Shown here: positions 31,104 through 42,189 of the stretch, piece after piece | How positions within the stretch are numbered: the stretch's first letter is position 1 | Layout of the letters: every line of letters begins with the position of its first letter | Assembly: GCA_036172665.1 (NCBI GenBank) | Contig: CM069871.1 | Location: 62,184,713 to 62,248,712, forward strand | DNA length: 64,000 bases | Direction of reading: 5' to 3' | Source: Prosopocoilus inquinatus | Taxonomy: Eukaryota; Arthropoda; Insecta; Coleoptera; Lucanidae | Notes under the pieces: model-generated | What the model saw: only the letters and a program-made list of their open reading frames with translations | The model's database searches: none | What the model was told of the DNA's origin: nothing | Program-made: the position numbers and the translations under genes

Positions 31104-31910
31104 TTTCATAATCTTAAGAATTTCATTATGTTTGAACTTTGAATTTTGCTCTATTATTAACTGTTGTAATTCTGTTTCCGTTGTTATTCCGCATACTTTC
31201 TGCTTTTGTTCCCATGTATTACCAATTCTTCCAATCAGATCTCCCATAACCATACTTTTTCCTTCAGTATCAATTAGATTTCCTATATCTTTGTAAAATT
31301 TATCTTTTTCTTCTTCTTTTTAAGTCTTCGTTGGATCTGTATGCTGGTGTTACGTTTCCGTACTTTTGCTGTTCTTCCAACTGTATTTTGACCAACAAAT
31401 ATCCTTTCATTTATATATTTTTATTTCTCCCACTGTACACATGTACCCATTCATTCTTTATTAATAATGCCCTCCTACTCTTGCATTTTCTGTATCTTCT
31501 TCTCCACTCCATATTATCCTATGCATTCTTTTAAAGCCGCTCCCCTTTCTTTTACTGTTAGTAATTCCCATATATTCTATGTAACCTTTTTCCGTATCCT
31601 ACATTAAATCCACTTCTGTATCTTTCAAGCCCCGTGTATTCCAGGTTGCTATCTGATTATTCTCGTATCGTCTTTTATTTCCTCTTTATTCCCTTTATTT
31701 GTTTCTGGGCTTTCATTTATTATTTTAGTTTTTCTTTTTTTAATTTATTTGTTATGTTTCTGTTCATAGTCCTATTCTTAGCCTTAATCCTTCCCACGTA
31801 TTCGTCTATCCATATGTTGTTGTTTCGAATTCTTCCATACAGATCTCCTACAACTCTACTTTCTCCTTCAGTGACGTCTATTAGTTTTCCTTCCGTAAAA
31901 TTTATTCAGC
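31104..31910 (-). pseudogene. Non-LTR retrotransposon endonuclease relics, two fragments
   Basis: On the minus strand the first copy (about 31910-31740) reads INFTEGKLIDVTEGESRVVG then DLYGRIRNNNIWIDEYVGRI and NRTMNRN. The second (about 31300-31104) reads KFYKDIGNLIDTEGKSMVMG then DLIGRIGN, KVCG and FKHNEILKIMKYW. The GD-NGRIGN motif followed by a KYGE/NENG-like segment and FKHKEIHKYTW is the apurinic-endonuclease domain of RTE-like non-LTR elements. The asparagine of GDxN has changed (GDLY, GDLI), so catalysis would be lost. Between them (31330-31650) further degraded endonuclease-like words occur in several frames. Plus-strand frames here are shadows. Confidence 0.7.
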
Positions 31911-32091
31911 GTAATAATCTTTTAACTCTACGTTTATCACAATACTCACAACGCATTTATAAATCTTACAAAAACATATATTTTTGTCTGCATACCAATC
32001 TTCTGCAATAGATAATTATTATTATTATATTAATAATTGCAGTAAATTATTGCTTCGTTAGAAGAAAATTTCTTATACTTAAGTGATTTCT

Positions 32092-32512
32092 TTAGTTTGA
32101 AGGAGCCAAACCTGATAAATAAGGAGGGTGGTCAATTAAGTTGAAGTAAATTTCATCAATTATTTGCAATGCAACTATAGAGTTGTGGTGAGCAGGTGCA
32201 TTTGCCTTGATGGAAAAGTACGCCTTTGGAATATTTATTCTCCATGGCGTTTCTCCATAAATTTTTCCCGAAGTTTTATCATAGAAAAATAAGTTCCCGT
32301 TATAATTTTATCTTGTTCTAAGCCGTCCGTCATAATTATTCTGTCCTTGCTCCAAAAACCTACCTTGCAAGATCCCTTTTTGGATAGGATTTTTTTTCAA
32401 GCAGGGCAAGTCGTGTACACTTCCATTCTCCTGATTGATATTTAGTTTCTGGTTTGTAGTGATAGATCCATATTTCGTCTTTAATTACGATAAAATCCAA
32501 AAACTTCTTCAG
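32092..32512 (-). pseudogene. Mariner-like transposase relic
   Basis: Read on the minus strand from 32512: FLDFIVIKDEIWIYHYKPET then KYQSGEW, SYPKRDLAR, VFWSKDRIIMTDGLEQDKII and TGTYFSMIKLREKF, later ANAPAHHNSIVALQIIDEIY and LIDHPPYLSGLAPSN. This follows the mariner pattern VDETWIHHYTPETKQQSMEW...VFWD..GIL..D.L..G.TI.G.YY...DNAPAH....HPPYSPDLAPSDY. The aspartate of DNAPAH is not preserved (KANAPAH) and D in VFWD is S, so two catalytic acids are lost; frameshifts also break it. The N-terminal DNA-binding part is absent and no terminal inverted repeats were found. Confidence 0.88.
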
Positions 32513-34589
32513 AAAGGAGGCAAAACAACATCGAAATTGTCACCCTGAGAAATTCTTCGATCTATTAAATTATTATATAATTATTAAATAAACATTTTTT
32601 GGAACGTCGCTTATTTTTCAATTTTGTTTTCTCCCCTCCTATCCCCATAAATTTGCAAATATGATTAACCATTACACAACTTCATCAAGTGAGATTTTCG
32701 CCTAACATATTTTCTTCGAAGCCTCGAAATAGAAAATTGGCTGAACTGTCAACTCAAAATTAGATGGCATAAAAATTATAAACGATGCATTCGGGTGAAC
32801 AAGTCTTCGTTATTAATCTGCTTTTTCATATTAACGTGCATTTATCTTGACGAATAAAAAACAGTTTTTCGCACAATTTATCTTCTGAGGGCTTGAGTTC
32901 TCAGAGTAAAACCCGGGAATGAGCCAACAAACCATTTTACGTGCATTACGATAATATCAAATTCCGAGTCAGTGTTTCAAGAAGCTGGAGTTCATTGCAA
33001 AGTTTGGCTGAGCTGTCCTATCACATCCACCGCATAATTTGAATTTAGCGTCTTCGGACTTCCATCTATTCAAGCTAGACGGGTAACAATTTCCTAATTC
33101 CGGGACATCCCTCATTACACATGTCTTAAAGTATTGAGCTTCTTGGACTAATAAATATAAAGCTGAAAGATCTAACTATCCAATTTTGCACAGATGAAAA
33201 TAAAAGGTAAAAAAAATTGCACCAATAAAAACGTGGTACCGAGAACTTTTCCATTCCGGAGAAATCCAAGTCTTCTCTTCACTAATTAATTTCGGCAGTC
33301 GGTTTTATTTTCCTACTTGTTCGTAATGTTTACGTAAATTATTCTTCCATTTCTTTTCCTTTCATCTATCTTTTAATTTCATCCATAAAAACTCCAAATT
33401 CCCTCCAACTTTCCTTCGGCTCATTAAGTATTCTCCTGGCATCAGTTGATTTCTCGAACTTTCAATGCTTTTATTCAGCTTCGTTGATTGTTTTTTTTTT
33501 TTAATTCACTCATGAATCCAAATACCATGACGCGACAGTAAATTCCAGTTATCCACTTCGACTCAATCAATAGAATTTCTGAGGCATCTGTGTTCTGGAT
33601 CATTTTTGATGTGTCTTTGTTAAAATTAGATCAAATTAACCTCCGCCAACCAAGTGAAAATTTATGCGTCCATGTAAATTAACGAAATCACATTCATATT
33701 GATTTAGATTCGCGGGGGACACTAAATATCCACCTAATTTAGCAGTTCGGGGCATAATTCCGAGCAGTATCGGTTTATGTTTCAATTTTAGCCAGCGGGC
33801 CTGCGGTCTACCGAAATACGCCGCAGAGATGCTATTTGATTCGACGTTATTATCAGGCGACTGCTGGAAATTTATTGTTGTTAGCACTCATGATGGTCTT
33901 CTGCAACGTATGAAGTTTGCACGCTTATGAGCACCAATATTTGCTTGTGAACAACTTTGCCGAGTTATTAGACCGACACGTTGCTAAATAGAAATGCATT
34001 TCTGCACATACTCATTTGTATGCAGAGCGGTTGAGTTGAAAATGTACGGAGCGTAGTTGTTTTTGGGCAAATTAACAGTGTGGTGCTTTGTACTGTCGTA
34101 CCTGAATCTCTGATACATGAGCTGGTCGGATATGCATTCATTTTGAGGCCACTACATTGATCATACATCTTGAATAAAACATGAGATATGTTTTGATGGA
34201 AATAAGTAGTACAGGGGTTTAATTGTCTCGTATGTAAATTCTATACAATTGCACTATACGTACATCATAAAAGAGTCTAGTGCCAGATGAGTAAAGTAAA
34301 TATATCTTTATTCAAGTTGACGTACACTTCTACAAAGTTAACAAAAGTTGCTTATCTGTTACTTTACCACCATTATATATCATGTTTAAAGACACTTTCT
34401 ACCCAATTGATCCAATTTTCTGAATTCAATATTAATCTTGTGTATACATGCTTTTGTATTTGCGTGTGGAAAGGATAATTTTTTTAATGGCCATTCCTTT
34501 AAGGTGCTTTCCTATTTAACTATTATATTGAATAGATAGAACATTCTTAGAAGTAACAATTTTTAACCTTAGTTCTCTTAAATAAGTGC
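32513..34589. other. Non-coding stretch
   Basis: No gene is supported. The segment at about 33560-33900 is compositionally mixed and unique-looking and contains GAATTTCTGAGGCATCTG and ATTTAGATTCGCGGGGG. It may be regulatory, but nothing proves this. The frames at 33636-33887 and 33968-34168 have no domain. Confidence 0.45.
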
Positions 34590-35133
34590 AGTATCACCTT
34601 TCTCTCGTTCGGCGCGTTTGACCCGCTTAGGAGAAGTGAAAGGATCTGCGCCAATTCCGCAACTTACCTCGGCTCAGAAGTCAGATCGGTCGGTCTTTCG
34701 AAAACGAGATGGAAAATGAGAGTTGCTTAATGGTGCCCATTCAGTGGAAACAGCGTAGGATATCTCTAAATATGATACGGAAAAGAGCGCCACCCAGCGA
34801 TGGTTACGCAACACAAAGATGTCAAAAACAAGGTGTGGTCTTAGACGTTCTCGTCAAGGGCAAACCCCTTGGACCCACTTCCTCGACCTCTCTTCCAAAA
34901 GGTAGACCAACCGAAGGTTATTGAATAGAAAACGAATAAATGAAAAAAGTTTGTTACGGTCAAGAAGCAATTTATTCGATCAGGCAAAGTTCACAAAACC
35001 ACACAGGCGCCCTGAAGGGATGTTCGGCCGAGTTTTATTTATCAAGATAGCAGTAAGTAGAAATACAAAGCCCAAAATAGGGCAATCTTTGCTTCTAGAA
35101 GAGTACTCTGGCATCTGCGTAAAACATCATAAC
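34590..35133. repeat. Repeat-derived sequence into which the hAT element inserted (left part)
   Basis: GTTTGTTACGGTCAAGAAGC and AATTTATTCGATCAGGCA at 34951-34990 match 38182-38222 (GTTTGTTACCGTCAAAAAGT, AATTTATTGGATCAGGCA), so this is a dispersed repeat with a relative just beyond the hAT element. Frames at 34709-34924 and 34921-35136 have no recognised domain. Confidence 0.45.
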
Positions 35134-37216
35134 TAGAAACCGGATTTATAAGTTTTTACAAGTTTTTTACGCTAACATACCTAAACTTGGCGTTTTGTAT
35201 TTATATGTTTGTCGATTAGAGAAGCCCAAAAATGGTAGTTTTATTTCGCATATAACTTAATATTTTAGACTTTTAGCGCATATTTATTTATTTATCCATA
35301 TATTGATATAAATAACATTATAATTCCATATACGGTCAATATTCAAGTCTGCAGCTTTTCCAAGAAGTAATTTATTCTCCTCAACGTCTGGCCACTTTAT
35401 TTTACTCCGTGAATGTGTGTGACTAGTGACTAGTGTATTTATCAACGCGAATTAGTTGTTATTTTCTTATTTAATTTAAAGACGAAATAAATTCAGTGCT
35501 TATCTTTTCAAAATGCCGAAAGTAGCATCCTCTTGATCTATTGAAAAAATGGATTAAAGCATCTAAACATCTAACTACAGATGGAAAAGTTAATTTTTGC
35601 AACGCATGCTCAAAACAGGTAGACACCTTACAAATTCTCTTAAAAATCACATTTCCATTTTGACAATATTTTAAGGTGTCATCGTCAGACCAAAAGTACC
35701 AGATTGATCAACATTTGGCTACAAACCTCCATAAGGAGTCGGAGAAAAGATGTATCTAACTTTAAGCAGTCTTTTATTTCTTCAACAGCCAGTAACTCAC
35801 AGGGCAGTACACAGGAAATGAATTCTTTTTAGACTTGTGCAGTGCTATGGCAGAGTCAAACTTTCCTTGGCATAAACTTGAGCAACCAAGTTTTCGAACT
35901 TTTTTGGAAAAATACTGCAATCGTCATATTCCAAATGAATCGACTTTGCGGAAAAACTATCTAAGTATATGCTACCAGCAACGGATGAAGAAAATAAGAG
36001 AGAAGCTTAGCGACAACAATATTAATATAGTAGTTGATGAAACGACAGATGCCTGCGGTCGTTATGTAGCAAATATGTTAGCAGTAGTATTAAGCAGCAC
36101 AGTTGCACCAATATCTTATTTAGTAAATAGTACAGTTTTGGAAAAAACAAATCATTCAACGATCGCACGTTTTATTAACGACAGCTTGACACTTTTATAT
36201 GCACCTAATCAAGTTAAATCGGAAAATATATTACTAATGGTGTCTGATGCAGCAGCCTACATGATAAAAGCAGGACAGGCTTTACATATGTTTTACCCAA
36301 ATTTGATGCTCTTCACTGGTATGGCTCACGCAATGAATAGGCTCGCTGAATTGGTGTGACTAGAATACCCAACAGTAAATAAGTTGATCAATAACGGAAA
36401 AAAGGCATTTCTTAAAGCCCCACTGCGTATACAACACTATAAAGAATTAGCTGCTGACCTGCCATTACCACCAAAACCAATAATTACGAGATGGGGTACG
36501 TGGCTTGAAGCAGCAAATTTTTACGCAGATAACTTTAAACAATTAAAGGAAATTTTCTTAGAATTGGATGATTCCAATTCAGCGGCTTTAAGAATTTGTA
36601 GGGAATGCATGTCGAACACAAACATCGGGAATCAATTAGCATTCATTAAAACTCATTTTTCCGTTTTAATATCCACCATTAAAAAGTTGGAATCATCCCA
36701 GACGGTTCTATTAGATTCTTTTGAAGTGGTCGATGATGCAATTGAAAGTGTAAAATCAATTCCAGGGGAGATAGGAGAAAAGTTAATGGCAAAATTAGAC
36801 AAGGTTCTATTACGTAATCCTGACTACAATAAAATGAGGAAAATCTGTTTAGTTTTAAAAGGTCAAAGTGAAGAGGATTTGGACATGGACCCCAAAGATG
36901 TAGCATCCATGAAATTTGCGCCCATTACTTCATGCGATGTCGAGCGTTCGTTTTCCTCTTATAAAAATATTTTGTCAGACAGACGACAAAATTTTACCCC
37001 AAATAATTTAAATCAACTGTTGATTATATTTTGTAATCCTACTATTTAAGTGTTAAGTGTTAAAATTACTTATATGAAACAATTTATGTTTTTATTATTC
37101 TAAAGTATAAGTAAAATAAAATTTTTTTCGCATATAATATCCATATTTTGATCTATTTTAATCGCATAAAAAAAACTTATTTTCCACTTTTTTAGCACAT
37201 ATAAATCCGGTCTTTA
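35134..37216 (+). mobile_element. hAT transposon with matching termini and 8-bp target duplication
   Basis: The left end TAGAAACCGGATTTATA (35134-35150) matches the reverse complement of the right end with two mismatches (TAAAGACCGGATTTATA). ATCATAAC precedes the element (35126-35133) and follows it (37217-37224), a perfect 8-bp target duplication as hAT transposases make. Length is 2083 bp with a single transposase gene inside. Subterminal regions carry several TTTCGCATATAA/AGCACATATAA-type words that may be transposase sites. Ends look intact, but the gene is broken, so it could move only if supplied with transposase. Confidence 0.95.
35513..37049 (+). pseudogene. hAT-family transposase (CGGBP1-like type), broken
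   Basis: The ATG at 35513 gives MPKVASS, then in shifted frames KKWIKASKHLTTDGKVNFCN and ACSKQV, a BED-like zinc-finger start; frameshifts run to about 35830. From 35835 one frame runs to 37049 with a single TGA at 36357. It contains IVVDETTDACGRYVANMLAV (a DE-TTD motif with the first catalytic aspartate), MVSDAAAYMIKAG (second aspartate), GMAHAMNRLAELV, the RWGTWLEAA block and the C-terminal dimerisation region PITSCDVERSFSSYKNILSD. The order matches hAT transposases related to CGGBP1. It fills most of the 2.1-kb element. One stop plus N-terminal shifts indicate recent decay. Confidence 0.93.
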
Positions 37217-37224
37217 ATCATAAC

Positions 37225-38181
37225 ATATAACAGATGCATATAACATTGCGAAAACGCAAAAAACTTCTTACTTCCGCTCTGAAGAAGCCTCAATTTAGGT
37301 AAAAACGATAAAAAGTAAATAACAAAGTGTAAATGGGACTTCAACAACGGTGAAACTACTCGGAGATCTCCAAAAGAAATTATGTAATCAATCAAACGGT
37401 GGAGGTCCAACATAGTGAGGTTGCAACCGCAAAAGAAATAGATCCGTAGGTTTACAACCGTGCCGCACGAGTCTACGCCAGACCCCGCGTAACGCCGAAG
37501 ACTGGACTTAACCAGTGAGAGGAAAAAAGGCAGAAATGTTTCGAGCTTATGTGGTTGTCGAAAAAAACGGTTTTTCATAATCCAGGACGTTCGAGTTTTT
37601 CCTTCCTAGGGCTTTGGCTGTGTCGACGTCAGGAGCAAAAAAAAACGAGCCAAAACGGCTGAGCTACGGCTTCCTAAGGAAAGGCGGTAGTAGATAGGCC
37701 CCCAAATTAATAAAACGCCATGAACGAAACGAAAACGTGGTCAGCAAATGGCGCTCGTACAAGAGAAGGCGAGAAAAAACTCACCTTAAGGAAAGTCTAT
37801 GAGAACCATCGGAAGTCGACAAATCCGCTAACAGCGGCCTCAAAAACAAATGGGAAAAATTTCCTTGCGGTGCAAAAACCCAAAAAAGCGGGTGTACTTA
37901 AACTTCCAATGAAATACAAAAATTGACCAGAACCGTAAGCGACGTGCGTAAAACAAGTGAAGTCAGTGCGCGCCCACCCAAATGTTCCGCGATCTTACGG
38001 CCAACGACCGAATTCGCAACAGAAATAGAAGACACACTCCCTCAACACAAAAAGAAAAGTGTAACAGCAGGTAGAACGACTGCTTGTTAATTAATTTCGC
38101 CTTTGGATTTTTTTTTATAAATAATATTTAAAAAACCTTAAATTTTATTTCCCTAAGCCAACCTTTGTTATTTACGTTTGT
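37225..38181 (-). repeat. Member of GT-rich family Rep-D (minus strand)
   Basis: The minus strand is GT-rich and holds GAGGCTTCTTCAGAGCGG at about 37275, as in GAGGCTTCTTCAGAG at 43056. It also holds AGGTGAGTTTTTTCTCGCC at about 37781, close to GGGTGAGTTTTTCTCGTACG at 63050, and the motif GCGTTTTATTAATTTGGG near 37703-37720. The 128-codon minus frame (37192-37578) has no domain. Confidence 0.5.
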
Positions 38182-38227
38182 TTGTTACCGTCAAAAAGTA
38201 ATTTATTGGATCAGGCAGCAATTGGAA
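38182..38227 (+). repeat. Short repeat related to 34951-34996
   Basis: About 46 bases match the left flank of the hAT element in direct orientation with roughly five changes. Confidence 0.6.
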
Positions 38228-39184
38228 GCATAGGGTAGAAGCGTGTTGCAGGTACGCGGAATAAAGTCGCCAGGTAGTTCATAAAAACCATAAACTTTTG
38301 AGTTAGTAGTTAGTTATTCTTGAATCTGACTCAGCTTAAAGAAAAAAGCTCGCGTCTCTTCTCGGCAATTCTAAGTTAAAATTCAAATTCAATTTTCTTT
38401 ATTATTTAAATGTATTAAATTTCCTCAAGTTTAAATAATCTACACGTCATTGATTTTTATTTTATCTTTTTATTCTTTTCTATTAATAGATATGTTAAAA
38501 TTATCTTTATTATTTGTTAAAATTATCATTCTCTGTAATTTTACTAATTTTAAGTTCACTTACTACCTTAATCAAGAATTTCGGAGAGGAAATTCTCATA
38601 AGGAGAGAGACAACGAGAGCGAAAAATTTGACAATCTTCAGGCAACTAACGGCACTGTTTCGACTTTGCAAGGAAAACATCGATGCGAGAGTATTTTTGG
38701 CTTTATCAACTCAAAACTAGCTACCAAGAAAAAGAAATTGCTTTCCAACGTTGGCTCGTGGGTTAAAAGAGAAGGTTGGGATTCCTTTAAAAAGGGGATG
38801 GTTTTCCGTGTTGGTTAAGGTAAAAGAATTTCGGGTGAGTATTGAGGCTGACCAACCCTAAATTTGGCAGAATAATAAACCGCGTCCGTTACAAATCTAA
38901 GAGCCGTTTTCATAATATGACTCTAAATTTAAAGTTACTTTATAAAAAATTACATTTGTTTCCCTTTTCTTAAAGTGACTTTAAATTAAAGCTTCCTTAA
39001 AATCTGTTTATGAAAACGTAAGCTATCATTATTTAAAATTATTTAGAATTGGTTTCAACAGCCCTGACAGATCAAATCAAGTTTTTATTAAGACATGCGA
39101 CATCACATTTTCGTCTTCGTTTCACTAATGATAAATTAATCCTGACGACGACTCGTGATTAATTTAAAAATGTGATAAATAACT
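38228..39184. other. Non-coding stretch
   Basis: No gene recognised. The overlapping plus-strand frames at 38450-38818 have no domains. Sequence near 38580-38860 resembles 3600-3730 and 4000-4030 in short words (GAGAGAGACAACGAGAG, GACCAACCCTAAA), suggesting a decayed repeat. Confidence 0.4.
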
Positions 39185-39859
39185 TTAAGTCCCGTCATTT
39201 GGAGCCAAAAAGGGGTCTAGCAGGAAACACAAAATTTTCACTTTGCTATCTCGTATCGTAGCCGCTCGCGCCGCCGTATTGGAAAAATGGCGCTCAAAAA
39301 CAATTTTTGGGGAATATCTTCTTTCGGATTCATTTTACGATGAAAATATTTATATAATAAATTAAACTAGAAAAAATTTCCTATAACTTATGTCAATATA
39401 CTTTTTCTGTAAAGTGAGTAGTTTCGACTTACGGGCGCTCCGCAAACCAACACCGGCATTGACGAAAAATATTTTACAATGCGCAATGGAAATCCACTCT
39501 AGTCCTCTCAGGCAAAAAGGAGTATTCCTCCTTGGCGTTGTTGTCCCTTTTTGGACTATTGTTAGTCGTTGAAACTGACTGTTTTGCTATTTCTTTGACT
39601 GCTCTCTAATCCCTTCCCCCACCTCATCTGTTCTAGCCTTGATAATTCTTTTCATATTTCTGCTTAAAATTTTCTTTCAATTTCCTTCTTCCCACTTTTT
39701 ACTCTATTTTTATATTCTTGCTATTATGAATGTTCGTGCGGTAGAAAGGTGAAGGTGTGGCTAAGGTCACTTGACTGTCGAGCACTTACCGTGTATTGGA
39801 TATCAGATAGTCTAGCGGGCACTGGACATTCAGAAAAGGGAAGGTTTTACATCAACCAA
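39185..39859. other. Non-coding, partly repeat-like
   Basis: 39185-39310 (GTCCCGTCATTTGGAGCC..., AAATGGCGCTCAAAAAC) looks like high-copy repeat DNA, but no partner is in the window. The remainder has no feature. Confidence 0.35.
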
Positions 39860-40430
39860 CGTTTTTATAAAAATGTTTTGTTTGCGCAGACAGTCTTTTA
39901 TGAGTGCAACTCATAGAAATTTAATGTAAATGTTTTCGATAAATTTTCGAAAAAGTTCGAAAATCGAGGTTTTCGGTGGCCCCTCCGGTTCCAGGAACGG
40001 ACTCAGACCCGACATTTGGCGGACGTAAAGCCCCATGTGGCCTTCGTCCATACTCCGAATTTCGTCTCGATCGGACGAAAGACAAGGGCGCTGGAATTTT
40101 TTAAAAGTCGAAAATCGGCCATTTTTGAAAAAGGGGTACAAAATCTTTTTCTCCGGGCATAAGAACGCCAAACCGACGTCACCATCGCTTCTTGGATCTT
40201 TTCGACGATACTCTAGAGAACAGCTCGTTCGATACGACCGCGTTTAAGGGGCGTAAAAAATTCGCGATGAGTACTCTGCAAAGTCACACCGCCGCAGTAA
40301 TCCGCCCCCGACACCGCCATTCGATGCGCGATCGCCTCGAAATCGGGGCCAAAAATAGTCCGAAGAATAAGTCTAGAATGTGTATTTACGGATTTCTATA
40401 GAAATTTGTCTACCTCCCGCCATGTATAAA
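39860..40430. repeat. Satellite-like CpG-rich block
   Basis: It has repeated TTTTCGA/TCGAAAA words (39936-39985, 40110-40135), then CpG-rich sequence: GCCCCTCCGGTTCC, TTTCGTCTCGATCGGACGAA, AGAGAACAGCTCGTTCGATA. The texture resembles a single unit of a high-copy satellite or transposon, but only one unit is present here. Frames on both strands overlap without domains. Confidence 0.35.
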
Positions 40431-40779
40431 AAACGCACAAGAGCAGGCAAAAAAGGGTATTTCTCCGAGGGCATTTCGACGCAAAAATAAAAAATCCGAA
40501 AACCACAAAAGATGCGTATCAGAATTTCTCATAGCTGTTACTCGGATCATTTAAGAAAAAGTCCTTAGTTTTACCGTGGTTACCCCGAAAGTGCACTTTC
40601 TGCTTGTAACTTTATGAGTATATCTCATGTACAAATTGAAAGTACAATTATTTTTAATTTCTGTTAGATAGAATTTTAAAATCCTATCTGAAACCAAAAA
40701 TTCACGTGAATTTAAATTTTTATCGTTGAACGATCCCATAAGAAAAATACCCACATTATTCACGAAAAAATAACCAGAG
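40431..40779. other. Non-coding stretch
   Basis: Nothing recognised. Confidence 0.45.
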
Positions 40780-41530
40780 AAGGGCACATCGAATTAAAAC
40801 CAGATTTAGCTCACAGCCGAGAGGAGCGCACGCGGAAATCCACTGTTTTATGTATGACACCTAATTTGCGTTTTAAAATCGCACAGCGAACCGAGCCCAG
40901 TGTCCGAAACACCGTCACACTACATCCGGACATTAACTACCCTCGTCCGGGCACGGCTGCCCATCAATCATTAGATTTATATCTTCTCTTCTGCGCAATT
41001 TACGATGATTTGTCCGGGAATGGATCGCGGGTGTAATTTATAAGGAACGCAGATTGGATACTGGACGAGGCGATATCGAAGGGATGCGGATGGTTTGAAT
41101 TTTCGGTTTACGCCGAGCCGGCCGAGGAAGAAATAAATGAATCCTCCGAAATTCGCGCGCGTTATTTTAATAGCTCCACCTGGTTTTTCCGGAAAGCAAA
41201 TACTAGTGGATTCATCATTCGTTAAAACGATGAAAGCGGGGCGCAATTTATTTCCTCGCAATTTGTAGTTCCAAATGTACCAGGATGTAAGAGGGTGATA
41301 GATGCGCGGGGAGATAGGAAGAAGACGTGAAGCGAAGGACTGAAAATATGTGAGTGGACGTCAGTCGCCCGGAATAAAGCGATCCCCGGAGGCTTTCCGG
41401 GGGCGCCCGCCCGATCGTTTCAAGCGACAGTCCGACTGAAATAATTATTACAGACCAGAAGCGCAGACGCTGCAATTTTCGAGTTAATGTAAATAATTCC
41501 GTGAAGATGTTGTTGCGGGCCAACTAATTT
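40780..41530. promoter_or_regulatory. Candidate cis-regulatory island (unproven)
   Basis: A 750-bp mixed-composition, CpG-containing stretch with GCACACGCGG..., CATCAATCATTAGATTTATA, CGCGCGTTATTTTAATAGC and CGCCCGATCGTTTCAAGCG. There are no repeats of it elsewhere, and overlapping frames on both strands show no codon signature. It is one of the longest such islands here. Confidence 0.27.
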
Positions 41531-42189
41531 CCCCAGAGATATAATTATCGTTTATTTATGAGTAATTTATGCTACACTGTCCTGTTTTCAGCTAATACAA
41601 ATTCCGTCGTATCGTTTTTATTTTTGGTCACAACAAGCGAACAAATACGTACAGGGTGCATAAATAGTATTGCACCAAATGAGAGTATATAGAAACGGTT
41701 TAACATTTAGATTTAACGTTTGGTGGGGTTAAATAACACATAAATACCTATATTTTGATATGAGTTTCATTTGATTTGTGCAACTGGTGTTTGTCAGAGG
41801 CAGCCATCTTGATTTTTTTTTTAATGGCAGCCTAGGTTTAGTTTGGAATCATTTGGCAGGTAATTGACAGATAATATAAACACACTTGTTTCCATAGAAA
41901 CCAAACCGTATTTTACATATGACTTAACAACGTGAGGAAATTGTTTTGCTTTTGATAAGTAAAGAATTTTAGAAAATACATATTAAAATTGATAACAATC
42001 AATAGAAAACACAGAAATATTTCCTTTGAATTAAATTTTGTAAAAGTTGTATTAATCAACACTAACTTATTTACCATATTGGCCAAGGTTAGCTATTCAC
42101 CGACTTTCGTGATGTTCCCTCTTCTTCCTAGAGATGTAACTTTTCACAACTTTTCAAGATCGGTCAGACATTTTTCGAAATTTTACATC
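41531..42189. other. Non-coding stretch with a possible MITE end
   Basis: TACAGGGTGCATAAATAGTA at 41650 looks like a TA-flanked MITE end, but no inverted partner was found. The 190-codon frame starting at 41989 runs into Rep-D and has no domain. Confidence 0.4.

Noticed and set aside
31634..32011. 125-codon hydrophobic plus-strand frame resembling a membrane protein
   Set aside because: It is the opposite strand of a non-LTR endonuclease relic; the apparent hydrophobicity comes from T-rich composition.
41650..41669. TACAGGGTGCATAAATAGTA as a MITE left end
   Set aside because: No inverted partner with TA within about 1.5 kb on either side.
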